A stretch of 64,000 nt of DNA. It comes from Paenibacillus polysaccharolyticus (lineage in GTDB: Bacteria > Bacillota > Bacilli > Paenibacillales > Paenibacillaceae). Below, in pieces: positions 51,903 to 60,925 of this stretch (within the stretch, counting starts at the first letter, position 1; every line of letters begins with the position of its first letter). The translations under genes and the position numbers were made by a program. The stretch is from the NCBI RefSeq assembly GCF_900102085.1, contig NZ_FMVM01000004.1, forward strand, positions 277,540 through 341,539. Direction: 5' to 3'. The notes under the pieces are model-generated. The model was not told the DNA's origin. It did no database searches and saw nothing but the letters and a program-made list of their open reading frames with translations.

Positions 51903-52697
51903 TCATCCACGCAGAAGGGATTCGGCACCATCCACGTAGATACGTGTGCCTGTTACATGTGATGCTTCATCTGAAGCGAGGAACAGTACCAGATTGGCGA
52001 CTTGCTCCGATGTTCCTGGTTCGCCTTTGAGCGGGTGCTCATGCCCCTCAGGAAACTCCACTGGAATCTGAACATCTTTCAGATCATCTGATGGATACGT
52101 ATTGTCATCAATATTGGTATCAATCGCTCCTGGACAAACGGCGTTGACACGAATCTTGTAACGAGCCAGCTCCAGTGCCGCCATTTTGGTGAAAGCCGTT
52201 TGACCTGCTTTGCTGGAAGCGTATGCAGAAAATCCGATGCCGGAGAATACCCGGTTGCCATTAATGGAACTCGTAATGATAATACTGCCGCCGCGCTCTT
52301 TCAGATGAGGGATGGCATACTTCACTGTTGCAAACGTGCCACGCATGTTAATCTCCATCGTCTGATCCCAATCTTCGATTTTCATCGTTTCAATTGGAGC
52401 CATGGCGCCATTAATTCCTGCATTAGCAAAAACGATATCCAGCTTGCCTGCTTCGGTTGCCGCCTGGTTGATGGCTTTCTCTACATGTTCCGGCTTGGAG
52501 ATATCACATTCAATCACATAAGCTTCGCCACCGGCTTTTTCGATGATCAGTTTCGTTTCCTCTGCGTTCTCGGGTGTACGATCTAACATGTATACTTTGG
52601 CCCCTTGCTCGGCGAATCGAATGGCAGAGGCCTGACCAATACCGGAGCCGCCTCCAGTAACAATTGCTACTTTACCTTCCAAACGTTGTTCAGCCAT
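51903..52697 (-). CDS. SDR family NAD(P)-dependent oxidoreductase
   Basis: 264 residues. TGGGSGIG (about 12-19) binds the dinucleotide, NAGI stabilises the sheet, and Ser-Tyr-Lys lie in ITSSINGN and YASSKAG. Asp at the end of the second strand (LDRTPEN) favours NAD over NADP. Typical of glucose/ribitol dehydrogenase-like reductases. The substrate is unknown. GGAGG precedes the ATG; it stands alone. Confidence 0.92.
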   Translation of the reverse strand: MAEQRLEGKVAIVTGGGSGIGQASAIRFAEQGAKVYMLDRTPENAEETKLIIEKAGGEAYVIECDISKPEHVEKAINQAATEAGKLDIVFANAGINGAMAPIETMKIEDWDQTMEINMRGTFATVKYAIPHLKERGGSIIITSSINGNRVFSGIGFSAYASSKAGQTAFTKMAALELARYKIRVNAVCPGAIDTNIDDNTYPSDDLKDVQIPVEFPEGHEHPLKGEPGTSEQVANLVLFLASDEASHVTGTRIYVDGAESLLRG

Positions 52698-52786
52698 TCA
52701 TTGATCCCTCCATGTATGAATTGTCCTTGAACACTCTACTTCTAAATACCCGACATGGGGGAGGTGAATCATATGTGCTCATATTA

Positions 52787-52815
52787 AAAGCAGGGCCCCA
52801 GCTGGGCCCTGCTTT
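52787..52815. terminator. Hairpin upstream of the SDR gene
   Basis: A perfect AAAGCAGGGCCC/GGGCCCTGCTTT stem. It is a terminator-type structure for the minus-strand gene at 52935-53201. Confidence 0.75.
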
Positions 52816-52934
52816 GTTCAGAAATTATAGTATGAAAATAATCTCATGAAGTAAGATTAGCTTCATACGTTTCATTCGTATAACTTGTATCATAGGATGT
52901 ATGGACAGCTTGATGTGACCACTTCATCTCTTGG

Positions 52935-53201
52935 TTACTTATGTTTCTTCCAGTCCATGGAGCTATTGTTCAGCAGATACTCAAAGTCATTGTCCCGGCG
53001 CTTCTGTTCCGCCTTACGAGCTTCCTCTGCCTGTAAACGCTCCTGCTCTTTGCGCTGTGCTTCAGCAGCTTTGGCTTCGTCAGCTTGCGCTTTCAGTTTC
53101 TCGAGCACATCACTGCTCAGTAAATCTTTCAGCGTGGTCGGTTGGTCCTGATTTTGATTCTGAGCCTTGGGTGCTGGAGTACGTCTTTTGGATTTAGCCA
53201 C
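52935..53201 (-). CDS. yqkE: YqkE-like small protein (DUF3886)
   Basis: 88 residues, very hydrophilic. A basic start (MAKSKRRTPAPK), then TTLKDLLSSDVLEKLKAQ and a charged helix (EAQRKEQERLQAEEARKAEQ, likely coiled coil), ending FEYLLNNSSMDWKKHK, match the YqkE family of Bacillales. The function is unknown. AAAGGAGAT precedes the ATG. Confidence 0.85.
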   Translation of the reverse strand: MAKSKRRTPAPKAQNQNQDQPTTLKDLLSSDVLEKLKAQADEAKAAEAQRKEQERLQAEEARKAEQKRRDNDFEYLLNNSSMDWKKHK

Positions 53202-53402
53202 TTGGAAAATCTCCTTTCAAAAACATGAATCATCATCCATATCATTATTGTAGTCATAGTATATCAGGTTCGTGTTGCGCATTCCATGAAGTTGCAGAGC
53301 ACATGCAGGAAAAAGGGCATGTCACGGCGAATGAAGACAGGTATAAAACCATATAATGGTACCGATACTACGACTATTCCCTGAAGAAAGGAGTCGTTGT
53401 TC

Positions 53403-53513
53403 ATGGAGGCAAACCGTAGTTTGTTGAAAGGGCTTGCATGGGGGATGGCTTTTAGTTTCCCACTGTGGATTGCGGTTATCGGGTGGCTGAATTTATTGGG
53501 ATGGATACATTGA
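53403..53513 (+). CDS. Small single-span membrane protein (36 residues)
   Basis: ATG at 53403 with AAAGGAG 10 nt upstream and a TATAAT-like box (ATATAATGG, 53352-53360). The peptide is MEANRSLLKGLAWGMAFSFP followed by LWIAVIGWLNLLGWIH, one hydrophobic segment flanked by short ends. Too short for usual gene calling but with proper signals. The function is unknown; such peptides often modulate a larger membrane protein. Confidence 0.65.
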   Translation: MEANRSLLKGLAWGMAFSFPLWIAVIGWLNLLGWIH

Positions 53514-53577
53514 GGTGTTATCCGAGACCGAAAAAGAGTTTTTGATCCAGTTACTTATGTAAACGTTATCATTAAAT

Positions 53578-53618
53578 AAGCTCTGCTCTGCGCCAAATGC
53601 ACAGAACAGAGCTTTTGT
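53578..53618. terminator. Bidirectional terminator
   Basis: AAGCTCTG(CTCTG) pairs with (CAGAA)CAGAGCTT; T-rich on both sides. Confidence 0.75.
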
Positions 53619-53635
53619 TTGTTCTTAGAAGAGGG

Positions 53636-54298
53636 TTACTTTTTCTCCTCTGTAATCTTCACAGGTTCTGGATATTCCAGTCCGTGTGTATCAACGGTTA
53701 CTTTCTTCATGACTTGGTCCGTAACCGGCTTGTCACCTTCGCCAATTTGCTGTGCTGCAATTCCATCAACTACGTCCATTCCTTCGGTCACTTTACCAAA
53801 AGTCGCATAAGAGTTATCCAAATAATCAGCATCAGCCAGCATAATGAAGAACTGAGATCCGGCAGAATCGAGATTGTCAGATTTGCGTGCCATGGAGAGT
53901 ATCCCACGGGTATGCTTCAGATGGTTTTTATGACCGTTAGAGGTGAATTCACCTTTGATCGCATAACCTGGTCCGCCTGAACCATTGCCGTTCGGATCAC
54001 CGCCTTGAATCATAAAGCCCGGAATAACCCGATGGAAGATCAGGCCATCATAAAAGCCTTTGTTCGCCAGGGAGATGAAATTGTACACCGTATTGGGGGC
54101 AATCTCAGGATACAACTCAATGACGATCTTCTGTCCGTTCTGCATCTCAATCGTGGCTACAGGATTAGCACCCTCTGGTGGTGCTGGAACCGGAGTTTGC
54201 GTAGCATTGCTTGCCGGGCGTACGCATCCGCTCATAACGATCAACAGTATCGCAAACACAAGCGAGACTGCGGTTGTTTTTTTCCACCGTAAAGACAT
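53636..54298 (-). CDS. Peptidyl-prolyl cis-trans isomerase lipoprotein (cyclophilin)
   Basis: 220 residues from ATG 54298, 7 nt after AAGGAGG (the longer frame adds 15 residues without a site). A signal peptide with lipobox MSGC (Cys25) and a Pro-rich linker lead to a cyclophilin domain: IFHRVIPGFMIQGGDP (catalytic Arg), then SAGSQFFIML and ATFGKV. It is anchored outside the membrane and probably folds exported proteins. Confidence 0.93.
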   Translation of the reverse strand: MSLRWKKTTAVSLVFAILLIVMSGCVRPASNATQTPVPAPPEGANPVATIEMQNGQKIVIELYPEIAPNTVYNFISLANKGFYDGLIFHRVIPGFMIQGGDPNGNGSGGPGYAIKGEFTSNGHKNHLKHTRGILSMARKSDNLDSAGSQFFIMLADADYLDNSYATFGKVTEGMDVVDGIAAQQIGEGDKPVTDQVMKKVTVDTHGLEYPEPVKITEEKK

Positions 54299-54555
54299 GA
54301 ATATGTTCCTCCTTGGTTCGTTGTTATAACGAGTTTCATCCAATATAGTTTGGTGAATTCTTCAACTATCATACCGTTTCTTGGCTCAGAATGGCAATGC
54401 AAGCCATGTTAATTCGGTGAACTGGGGATGGTCATCATGAGAGCATGGGTGTAAAATAAGGAAAATGCTTCCGCATCAGGGGGACGTACGGGTCTGATCC
54501 GTCCGCTCCAAACACGGCAGTCCCGGCGTCAGTTACGGAAAGGACGGGCGGGTAT

Positions 54556-55767
54556 ATGAACTTCTCGTGGAAGCGTAATCTGATCATTTTATGGATCGGT
54601 GTCTTTTTTTGCAGTACGGCGTATTCCATTTCGATTCCGTTTCTTCCCTTATTTCTAAGCAGTGATCTGGGTGTTCGCAATCATCTGGAATTCTGGTCAG
54701 GACTTTCTTTTGGCATTACTTTTCTTGCAAGCGCTCTTGTATCACCCTTCTGGGGATCATTAGCCGATAAATATGGGCGCAAGCCGATGTTAATTCGTTC
54801 AGGGTACAGCTTGGCTGTCCTGTATCTGATTAATTTTTTTGTACAAGATCCGTATTCACTGATTGTGGTTCGACTGTTCCAAGGATTGCTTGCCGGATTT
54901 GTTCCTGCGGCGATTGCTCTTGTGGGCACGAACACACCTGAAGAGAAGACTGGATATGCTTTGGGCATTATGTCCACTGCTGGAGCTACAGGAGGGATTA
55001 TCGGTCCACTGATCGGCGGGTTTGTCAGCCACTATTATGGCAACCGCAGTGCGTTTCTATTTTCGGCGATAGTCGTGCTGGTGTCCGCAATCATTGCAAC
55101 CTTCTGGGTCAAGGAAGAGAATTTTAATCGTAACAAGGCACGTTCGCATGTTATGGATGACATCCGTGAAGCGAGAGCGAATCGTGTGTTTGTCACCGTG
55201 CTTGGTATGATGGGCATTTGTACTTTTTCTGTCATGATTCTGGAGCCGCTATTAACGGTATATGTCATGGAGATGGGAGTTCAGCCTGATCGGGCTTCCT
55301 TAAGCTCAGGGATTATTTTCTCGGCGGTAGGGGTTGCGACGGTCATTATGGCTCCGCGCTGGGGCAAGCTTGGATCAAGGATCGGTTTTGGAAAAGTGCT
55401 GGTAATCGGACTCATTGGCGGCGCGGTGGGCAATCTGTTGCAGTTTTTTACAACAGGTTACGTTGCATTTGGCATTTTGAGATTTGTCTACGGACTCTTT
55501 TTTGCGGCCGTGTTTCCTGCGATCAATGCGATGATTGTACAGGTGACTGAACCGGCATTTCGGGGACGTGCATTTAGTCTGAACCAGTCCGCAGCCCAGA
55601 TCGGAACGATGGCAGGGCCGATTATCGGCGGTGTCCTTGGCGGCTGGCTGCCGATTCGCTGGATATTTATCATTAATGGCCTTGCGCTTCTGGCTACTGC
55701 TATTGTGGTCAAGTGGTCCAGGTTGGAGCATAAGCTCCCCGGAGTGGCTAAGCCAGTGGAGAAGTGA
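54556..55767 (+). CDS. MFS drug-efflux transporter
   Basis: 403 residues, 12 membrane helices. The motif between helices 2 and 3 is GSLADKYGRKPML (canonical GxLaDrxGrkxxl). Motif C on helix 5 is GIIGPLIGGF, the antiporter signature, repeated as AGPIIGGVLGG in the second half. Close in pattern to MdtG/YfmO-like multidrug exporters. The substrate is unknown. GGCGGGT precedes the ATG. Confidence 0.92.
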   Translation: MNFSWKRNLIILWIGVFFCSTAYSISIPFLPLFLSSDLGVRNHLEFWSGLSFGITFLASALVSPFWGSLADKYGRKPMLIRSGYSLAVLYLINFFVQDPYSLIVVRLFQGLLAGFVPAAIALVGTNTPEEKTGYALGIMSTAGATGGIIGPLIGGFVSHYYGNRSAFLFSAIVVLVSAIIATFWVKEENFNRNKARSHVMDDIREARANRVFVTVLGMMGICTFSVMILEPLLTVYVMEMGVQPDRASLSSGIIFSAVGVATVIMAPRWGKLGSRIGFGKVLVIGLIGGAVGNLLQFFTTGYVAFGILRFVYGLFFAAVFPAINAMIVQVTEPAFRGRAFSLNQSAAQIGTMAGPIIGGVLGGWLPIRWIFIINGLALLATAIVVKWSRLEHKLPGVAKPVEK

Positions 55768-55936
55768 CCCTTGCAATGGCAATGGTGAACTGGAGAGAAC
55801 TGCGTTTAGCTATAGATTTTGGATTCAGGTTTTTGAAAGAAACGTTATAAGTATGGGAAGAAGATGACGCTGGAAATGCAATTGTCATCTTCTTTTCTGT
55901 GTAAGCTAGAGCAAGCTTTGAAGAAAAAATAAAAGA

Positions 55937-55959
55937 AACCCCTTGTTGAGGGGGCTTCC
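55937..55959 (-). terminator. Terminator of the small acidic protein gene
   Basis: GAAACCCC-TTGTTGA-GGGGGCTTC; on the minus strand a T-rich tract follows. Confidence 0.7.
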
Positions 55960-56024
55960 AGCATCACTTTATTACATTAAGCGCAACGTTTACGCATACC
56001 GATCTGCAAATCAGTTCATGAGGT

Positions 56025-56201
56025 TTACTCGGAGGTCTGTTCGTCGGGAATGGCATGTTTGACCGCATCGCGCTGATCTTTATCTTCCAGTGCATCAGGG
56101 AAAGAATCTTCTGTAAAGAGGCCAAAATCAGGATCGATATCCCGCTCGGTAACAAGGTTCTTATTTTCTTTAACCTGTTCTTCCTCATTGTTTTTGGTCA
56201 T
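56025..56201 (-). CDS. Small acidic hypothetical protein (58 residues)
   Basis: From ATG 56201 with AGGAGGTGCTGAC directly upstream. Very charged: MTKNNEEEQVKENKNLVTER, then DPDFGLFTEDSFPDALEDKD. No cysteines, signal or membrane segment. First-choice start because the longer frame lacks a site. I do not recognise a family; size and composition recall small stress- or spore-related proteins. Confidence 0.7.
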   Translation of the reverse strand: MTKNNEEEQVKENKNLVTERDIDPDFGLFTEDSFPDALEDKDQRDAVKHAIPDEQTSE

Positions 56202-56244
56202 GTCAGCACCTCCTATTGTCAGAATACGCAAAACAAGACATCTG

Positions 56245-56622
56245 CTAACGCGGAGGCAAGATATTCTGCTGTGGTTTAGCGTCAGCTCCAGCCCCGTTTA
56301 ACAGATCTGTACCATGCAGGGCATCGGGGTCGGGTGCGGCAGGATCAACCGGGCTGCCCGGTTGCACCAGATCTGCATCGGGTACGGATTCCAGTGGAGT
56401 TTCCGCCAAACGGGATTCCAAACCTTCTTCGTCTACAGCAGATGTAGCAACGGGTGGAAGCTCCGATTCTTCCATTTCAATTTCAATGCGGCGCCCAGAA
56501 ACTTCATCAAAGGTATCCATGTCGCCTTCGGGTACTTCGGTTTCAGGCGGAATATCACGGGACCTCTGGTAACGGTCATAATAGCGTTCACTTTCCACGT
56601 TGCTAATGGGTTTATCAGACAT
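56245..56622 (-). CDS. Acidic Pro-rich hypothetical protein
   Basis: About 125 residues; AAAGGAAG lies 8 nt before ATG 56622 (ATG 56625 is also possible). It is intrinsically disordered in character: SESERY-type start (NVESERYYDRYQRSRDIPPE), then Glu/Asp/Pro-rich sequence to a NILPPR end. It lies between two other small genes on the same strand with about 45 nt to the next. The function is unknown. Confidence 0.7.
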   Translation of the reverse strand: MSDKPISNVESERYYDRYQRSRDIPPETEVPEGDMDTFDEVSGRRIEIEMEESELPPVATSAVDEEGLESRLAETPLESVPDADLVQPGSPVDPAAPDPDALHGTDLLNGAGADAKPQQNILPPR

Positions 56623-56756
56623 CATCAGCACTTCCTTTCATAATTTGTTTATAGTACAACGAATTCAAACAAGGTAATGCCATCATTTCAGCATTTTATC
56701 GTCATTCCAAGCATGATATTGTCCCCGTAAACAGACCAGATTATGTCAGGAATTCG

Positions 56757-56918
56757 TTAAAATTTCGGGAATACATATTTCACAAGGAAGTAGAGAAATC
56801 CGAAAAAGATAATGATATATGCGGCATATTTAATAAATGTAGAGGCGACCATACTTGAATCCGATTTGTGTTGTACATCCTTATGTTCAACTTCTACCGT
56901 GCGGTGAGGCTCATTCAT
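56757..56918 (-). CDS. Small single-span membrane protein (53 residues)
   Basis: ATG 56918 with AAGGAGAT upstream. A charged N-terminus (NEPHRTVEVEHKDVQHKSDS) is followed by one membrane helix near the C-terminus (FIKYAAYIIIFFGFLYFLV) and KYVFPKF. Tail-anchored in layout. No recognised family. Confidence 0.72.
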   Translation of the reverse strand: MNEPHRTVEVEHKDVQHKSDSSMVASTFIKYAAYIIIFFGFLYFLVKYVFPKF

Positions 56919-57063
56919 GATAATCATCTCCTTGTTTAAGTGAGTTTGCTTTGAAAAACCATTACACATGATCCACTGGATTGAATCGCGCCAGCCGTTT
57001 TTCCAGCATTTCTTGTTTTTCCTATGTTATGATGAAGCATGACTACTCAAGGAGGGGTGCAAC

Positions 57064-57345
57064 GTGGACTGGTACACATTAGGCAATATGATCACACGTA
57101 TTCGGATCGGACAGAAAGCGTCCACACCCGGATTTTCTCGTACAGTCATTCGTCGTCCGGATGGATTGTTCTGGGTTGGCGGTATATGGTCTGGACAGGT
57201 TGTTCAGTTACGTGATTTTTTGTTCTCTGATATATGGACCATTTACGATGATGAAGAAACGGAGCAGTGGTTGGAGTTTCGTACGAAAGTGGAACAGAAG
57301 GAACGTGAAATGATAGAAAACCAGTTTGAGGATTTGCGAAATTAA
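57064..57345 (+). CDS. Small hypothetical protein
   Basis: 93 residues starting at GTG, 6 nt after AAGGAGGGG. A beta-rich, Trp-containing N-terminal part (VIRRPDGLFWVGGIWSGQVV) precedes an acidic helix (WLEFRTKVEQKEREMIENQ). Not recognised. It precedes the histidine kinase by about 150 nt on the same strand, and a functional link is possible but unproven. Confidence 0.72.
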   Translation: MDWYTLGNMITRIRIGQKASTPGFSRTVIRRPDGLFWVGGIWSGQVVQLRDFLFSDIWTIYDDEETEQWLEFRTKVEQKEREMIENQFEDLRN

Positions 57346-57498
57346 CGGCTTTTATAACAATAAAATGGAAAAAAGACTATAAATCTACTTATATGTGAAT
57401 TTTAAATTTGTGTAAGAAGGTGACATGATAAACGGTGGCGAATTGATAGGGTGAGGTAGAAATGAAGAAGCGAAAATAAAAACTTTGAGGTGCTGTGA

Positions 57499-59400
57499 AT
57501 GAGAAATGTGCCCAAAGCTATTATCATCTTGTGGATGACGATATGCACGATTCTGTGTATGCCGCATGGACTCGTGCTTGCCGCACCAGAAGAGATTCGG
57601 CAGCCTGTAGCCATTACAGGATGGGAAGTGAAATGGGGGAACGCTGGAGATCAGGGCTTCATTAGTGAGGTTATGGGCCAGGATGAAATATGGGAGAAAC
57701 GTAGTGTTGAGCGAATTGTAGACAGTACGAAAGAACCATCAGGTTCTTTGTGGACACGTTTGACAATTCCCCGTTTGCATGACGGAAGTTCAGCGATTCG
57801 TTTCGAAAATATTAAAGGCACTCATATTGTGATCTATCTTGAAGATCGGAAAGTATATGAGAATTACCATTATAATTACGACAATAATGCCGTTTTTTTA
57901 CCGCTATCTGCAGAAAATTCGGGTAGTACACTCTATGTTTGGGCGCAAAATGAGAGAGGATGGTTGGGCATTCAAGGTGATGTCCAGGTCGGGCCATATG
58001 CCATGTTGCAGGAGAAGTATCTCCATAATGGGTTAATGGATATCATTTTGGGTTCAACTTTTGTATTTACCTCGCTTATTATGCTGAGTTGCACATTTTT
58101 TCTGGGTCAGTTTCATAAAGGACTATGGATATCACTGTGTGTCGTGATGGGTTCCATCGGGACAATGGTGATCACTTATTCTCAATTCTTGTACACCTTC
58201 TATCAAGTGTATGGGGACCTATATTCTATTCTGTTTGATTTGGCCATGTTACTCGGAATGCCAGCACTTTGTTATTTCTTTGAACAAGTTATTGGCCCCG
58301 GTGTACACGGAATATTCACCAAATTAAGGAAGGCTCAATGGGCCTATTCCATCGTTTCTGTGTTTTCATTATTTGTATATGTAGTATCGGGTGGGCAATG
58401 GGATCTATTGTACAGTCTTCTTGTACAGCATGTGGTGGGCATTATACTGGTTATTGTGCTGACCATCCTGCTGGTTGGTACGATAGCCCGGGCGCTACAA
58501 CGTAACCGTGAAGCGATCCTGTTAGCAGTTGGTTTCGGCACCTTTTCGTTAATTAGTGTCATGGAACTTCTTTGGTACTATCAGCGAAGCGGGGCATATC
58601 ACCTGCTCTGGTGGAAGTGGTCGATGGTTGCATTTGTCATCTCATTGATTGCTATTCTTGGTAGCCGGTTTGCTGAAAAACATAACAAAGTGCTAGAGTA
58701 CTCCAAGGAACTGGAACTATTCAACAACGAGTTGCAGCGATCTGAAAAAATGGAAATCATTAGCGAACTTGCCGCTTCAGTTGCTCACGAGGTGCGTAAC
58801 CCGCTTCAGGTGACGAGAGGGTTTCTTCAACTTATGACAGAGCAGGAAGATAACAAGAACAAAGGATATGTACGTATTGCATTGGAAGAACTCGACCGGG
58901 CTTCCGGTATTATTACGGATTTTCTGACTTTTGCAAAACCGGAATTTGATCACATTATTTCATTGAATATTTCAGATGAATTTGATCATATCGAAGGTAT
59001 ACTGGTACCGATGGCCAATCTGGAAGGTGGAAAAATTACAACGGATATCCCGCCTAATATTTATATTCGTGGAAATTCTTCGAAGTTCAAGCAGGCCTTT
59101 ATCAACATTATTAAAAATAGTATTGAGGCGTTTCAGGGTGGACAAGGTCAGATTGATATCTGGGCATACTCACAGGATGGCAAAGTTAAAGTGCATGTCA
59201 GAGATAATGGTGAAGGGATGAGTGAGGAAGCCTTGTCCCGACTGGGAGAACCGTATTTCTCTAACAAAATCAAAGGCACTGGGCTAGGTATGATGGTTAC
59301 CTTCCGCATCGTGGAAGCGATGAATGGACAGATCAGTTTTACAAGCACAAAAGGGGTAGGAACAGAAGCTGTTGTATCTTTTCCCGAGTTCGTTAAATGA
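57499..59400 (+). CDS. 7TMR-DISM-type membrane sensor histidine kinase
   Basis: 633 residues. Signal peptide (1-28), an extracytoplasmic beta-sandwich (about 35-175, with LWTRLTIPRLHDGSSAIRF), seven membrane helices (about 180-395), a short coiled coil, HisKA with His430 in AHEVRNPLQV, and HATPase with N box INIIKNSIEAF, G1 DNGEGMS and G2 GTGLGMM. GAGGTG precedes the ATG. No response regulator is adjacent. It faces the peptide/ComQ-like pair with only 60 nt between stop codons, so a receptor role for that peptide is a reasonable but untested guess. The HisKA end resembles sporulation-type kinases. Confidence 0.92.
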   Translation: MRNVPKAIIILWMTICTILCMPHGLVLAAPEEIRQPVAITGWEVKWGNAGDQGFISEVMGQDEIWEKRSVERIVDSTKEPSGSLWTRLTIPRLHDGSSAIRFENIKGTHIVIYLEDRKVYENYHYNYDNNAVFLPLSAENSGSTLYVWAQNERGWLGIQGDVQVGPYAMLQEKYLHNGLMDIILGSTFVFTSLIMLSCTFFLGQFHKGLWISLCVVMGSIGTMVITYSQFLYTFYQVYGDLYSILFDLAMLLGMPALCYFFEQVIGPGVHGIFTKLRKAQWAYSIVSVFSLFVYVVSGGQWDLLYSLLVQHVVGIILVIVLTILLVGTIARALQRNREAILLAVGFGTFSLISVMELLWYYQRSGAYHLLWWKWSMVAFVISLIAILGSRFAEKHNKVLEYSKELELFNNELQRSEKMEIISELAASVAHEVRNPLQVTRGFLQLMTEQEDNKNKGYVRIALEELDRASGIITDFLTFAKPEFDHIISLNISDEFDHIEGILVPMANLEGGKITTDIPPNIYIRGNSSKFKQAFINIIKNSIEAFQGGQGQIDIWAYSQDGKVKVHVRDNGEGMSEEALSRLGEPYFSNKIKGTGLGMMVTFRIVEAMNGQISFTSTKGVGTEAVVSFPEFVK

Positions 59401-59460
59401 CGGACTCGGGGAGGATATCCAGTTTAATGTTCTACCCCTGATTTTTTTATTTAGCTAAGA

Positions 59461-59706
59461 TTAAAACGATCTCCACGGTCCGCAATTGACGTCATAATGG
59501 ACTTTGGAAGGGTTAGGTGGAATGACCAGAACATAATCATTTTGTTGCTCCTCGACTGTGCGAATCTTGATATGATCAGGAATCGTAATACCAAACGCCT
59601 CGCGAAGTGCCTGCTTAGGATTAGAATGGAGTTGTTGTCTGAAGTGTTCATCTGTCCAAGCTTTCTCAATAATATCCTCATGCAACGTTTTTTCTGACAC
59701 CATCAT
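59461..59706 (-). CDS. NHLP-leader peptide precursor (putative RiPP or pheromone)
   Basis: 81 residues from ATG 59706, 9 nt after AAGGGA; frames starting further upstream lack a site. Residues about 10-66 match the nitrile-hydratase-like leader peptide of proteusin-type precursors: IIEKAWTDEHFRQQL, NPKQALREAFGITIPD, then TVEEQQNDYVLVIPPNP. The short tail ends VHYDVNCGPWRSF, with one Cys and one Trp near the C-terminus. The upstream gene (25-nt gap) encodes an isoprenyl-synthase-fold enzyme, recalling ComQ, which prenylates a Trp near the C-terminus of ComX. No rSAM, lanthipeptide synthetase, YcaO or peptidase-transporter lies in the window. Confidence 0.8.
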   Translation of the reverse strand: MMVSEKTLHEDIIEKAWTDEHFRQQLHSNPKQALREAFGITIPDHIKIRTVEEQQNDYVLVIPPNPSKVHYDVNCGPWRSF

Positions 59707-59731
59707 CGTCAACATTCCCTTCATATTTAAA

Positions 59732-60709
59732 TTAAACTGAATCGGCTTGTCCCGTATTAGAAGGCCCGGATTGTGGTTCGCTGATCCAGTAGTGAAACCC
59801 ACCTCGGTAAAGTCTTTTTTTACGTTGTTCTATTTCCTGAATTGCTTGTACCAATGAGTTGCACAGATAAGAATTCAGGGCAATGAATTGTGGAAACTCC
59901 AAGTTAGAAGATGCAATGATGTCATTGAAGTGTTGAGCTACGTCTGCATAACTGTTCATCAATTGTGAGTTATATACATTGTGGTGTATAGATTCGTTAA
60001 GTACATGACTCGTCGGATATTCCTGTTGGAGAGCTGTGGATAGGTGAGAGAGGTAGCTATTGTAGTTGCCGTTTACAGCATCCATTTTCGTGTCTGTAAA
60101 GTCATCTGTCATCTGTAGAGTCATGAGAACGATATTCAGTGCACCGCAGACCGAAGAGATTCGAGTCGGTTGCTCTAGTAAAATCAAGGAACCAATGACT
60201 CCTAATTGCGTTGGTGAAGCTTTCTGGGCGATGAGAAGTGGGTTATGCTGAAAATAATCCACGTGTAATTCACCATTTACGCTTACTGCCCAGTCCTGAA
60301 TAACGTGTCTGAAATGGTTCCAGAAGACAGAAGAGGGTTCAAATAATGCATTATAGACTTGAAGGGCATCCACATAGCAAAGATTCCCAAGAGATAACTT
60401 CAGCACCGCATCCTCAGTTGGCTCATCCATGACATCATCCAGATTAAGAAAATACATCATGTGTAACAGGCAAGCTGCGCTAAGTTGATGAGCTTGATCG
60501 GACGGGAGTCCCTCTGTGTACTGCATCCATAGCGGAGTGATGTAACCGATGCAACTGTGTCCCGGATCTCCCCTGAAGGGGTTGAGCAAACGGAGTTGTT
60601 CAAGCGCATGCCCTGCCAGTGAATCAGGGTATTGCCGAAGACGCTCTTCAACGGAATCAAACACGGCCTTCACGTCAAGCATATACGGATCTAGCCATTC
60701 TCGATGCAT
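59732..60709 (-). CDS. ComQ-like class I isoprenoid synthase-fold enzyme (putative peptide prenyltransferase)
   Basis: 325 residues. First Asp-rich motif DDVMD (91-95) in LNLDDVMDEPTED; second motif DDFTD (202-206) in LQMTDDFTDTKMD, followed by VNGNYNSYL. The all-helical arrangement fits trans-prenyl synthases, although the chain-length and RRG regions are degenerate, as in ComQ. It could attach an isoprenyl group to the adjacent 81-residue peptide. The start is uncertain: ATG 60709 lies 14 nt after AGGAGG, while an ATG eight codons earlier has no site. It is upstream of and cotranscribed with the peptide gene. A terpene synthase role is the alternative. Confidence 0.75.
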   Translation of the reverse strand: MHREWLDPYMLDVKAVFDSVEERLRQYPDSLAGHALEQLRLLNPFRGDPGHSCIGYITPLWMQYTEGLPSDQAHQLSAACLLHMMYFLNLDDVMDEPTEDAVLKLSLGNLCYVDALQVYNALFEPSSVFWNHFRHVIQDWAVSVNGELHVDYFQHNPLLIAQKASPTQLGVIGSLILLEQPTRISSVCGALNIVLMTLQMTDDFTDTKMDAVNGNYNSYLSHLSTALQQEYPTSHVLNESIHHNVYNSQLMNSYADVAQHFNDIIASSNLEFPQFIALNSYLCNSLVQAIQEIEQRKKRLYRGGFHYWISEPQSGPSNTGQADSV

Positions 60710-60925
60710 GATATGAAAACGTCCCTCCTGCATTAAATGTTGGAATATGCAGTAAGATCAAGAAGTTAAATACAGTATAGCTTAAGTTAGTTGAAAAAAA
60801 TAGGATTTTTTGTGATCATTTGTGAGAAATTTGATGACATTTTGGATTTTATAGCATAAAAAGTTGTAATTTGGGTTCAGACTAAGAAGGCAGAGGATAT
60901 CGAGACAAAGAAAGGTGGATAAAGA

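Noticed and set aside
59384..59410. Hairpin CCCGAGTTCG/CGGACTCGGG at the kinase stop codon as terminator
   Set aside because: Stem is plausible but no T run follows, so it was not listed as a terminator.
59461..59706. Fragment of a nitrile hydratase alpha subunit
   Set aside because: The catalytic Cys cluster is absent and the frame ends naturally after the leader-like region, so a peptide precursor fits better.
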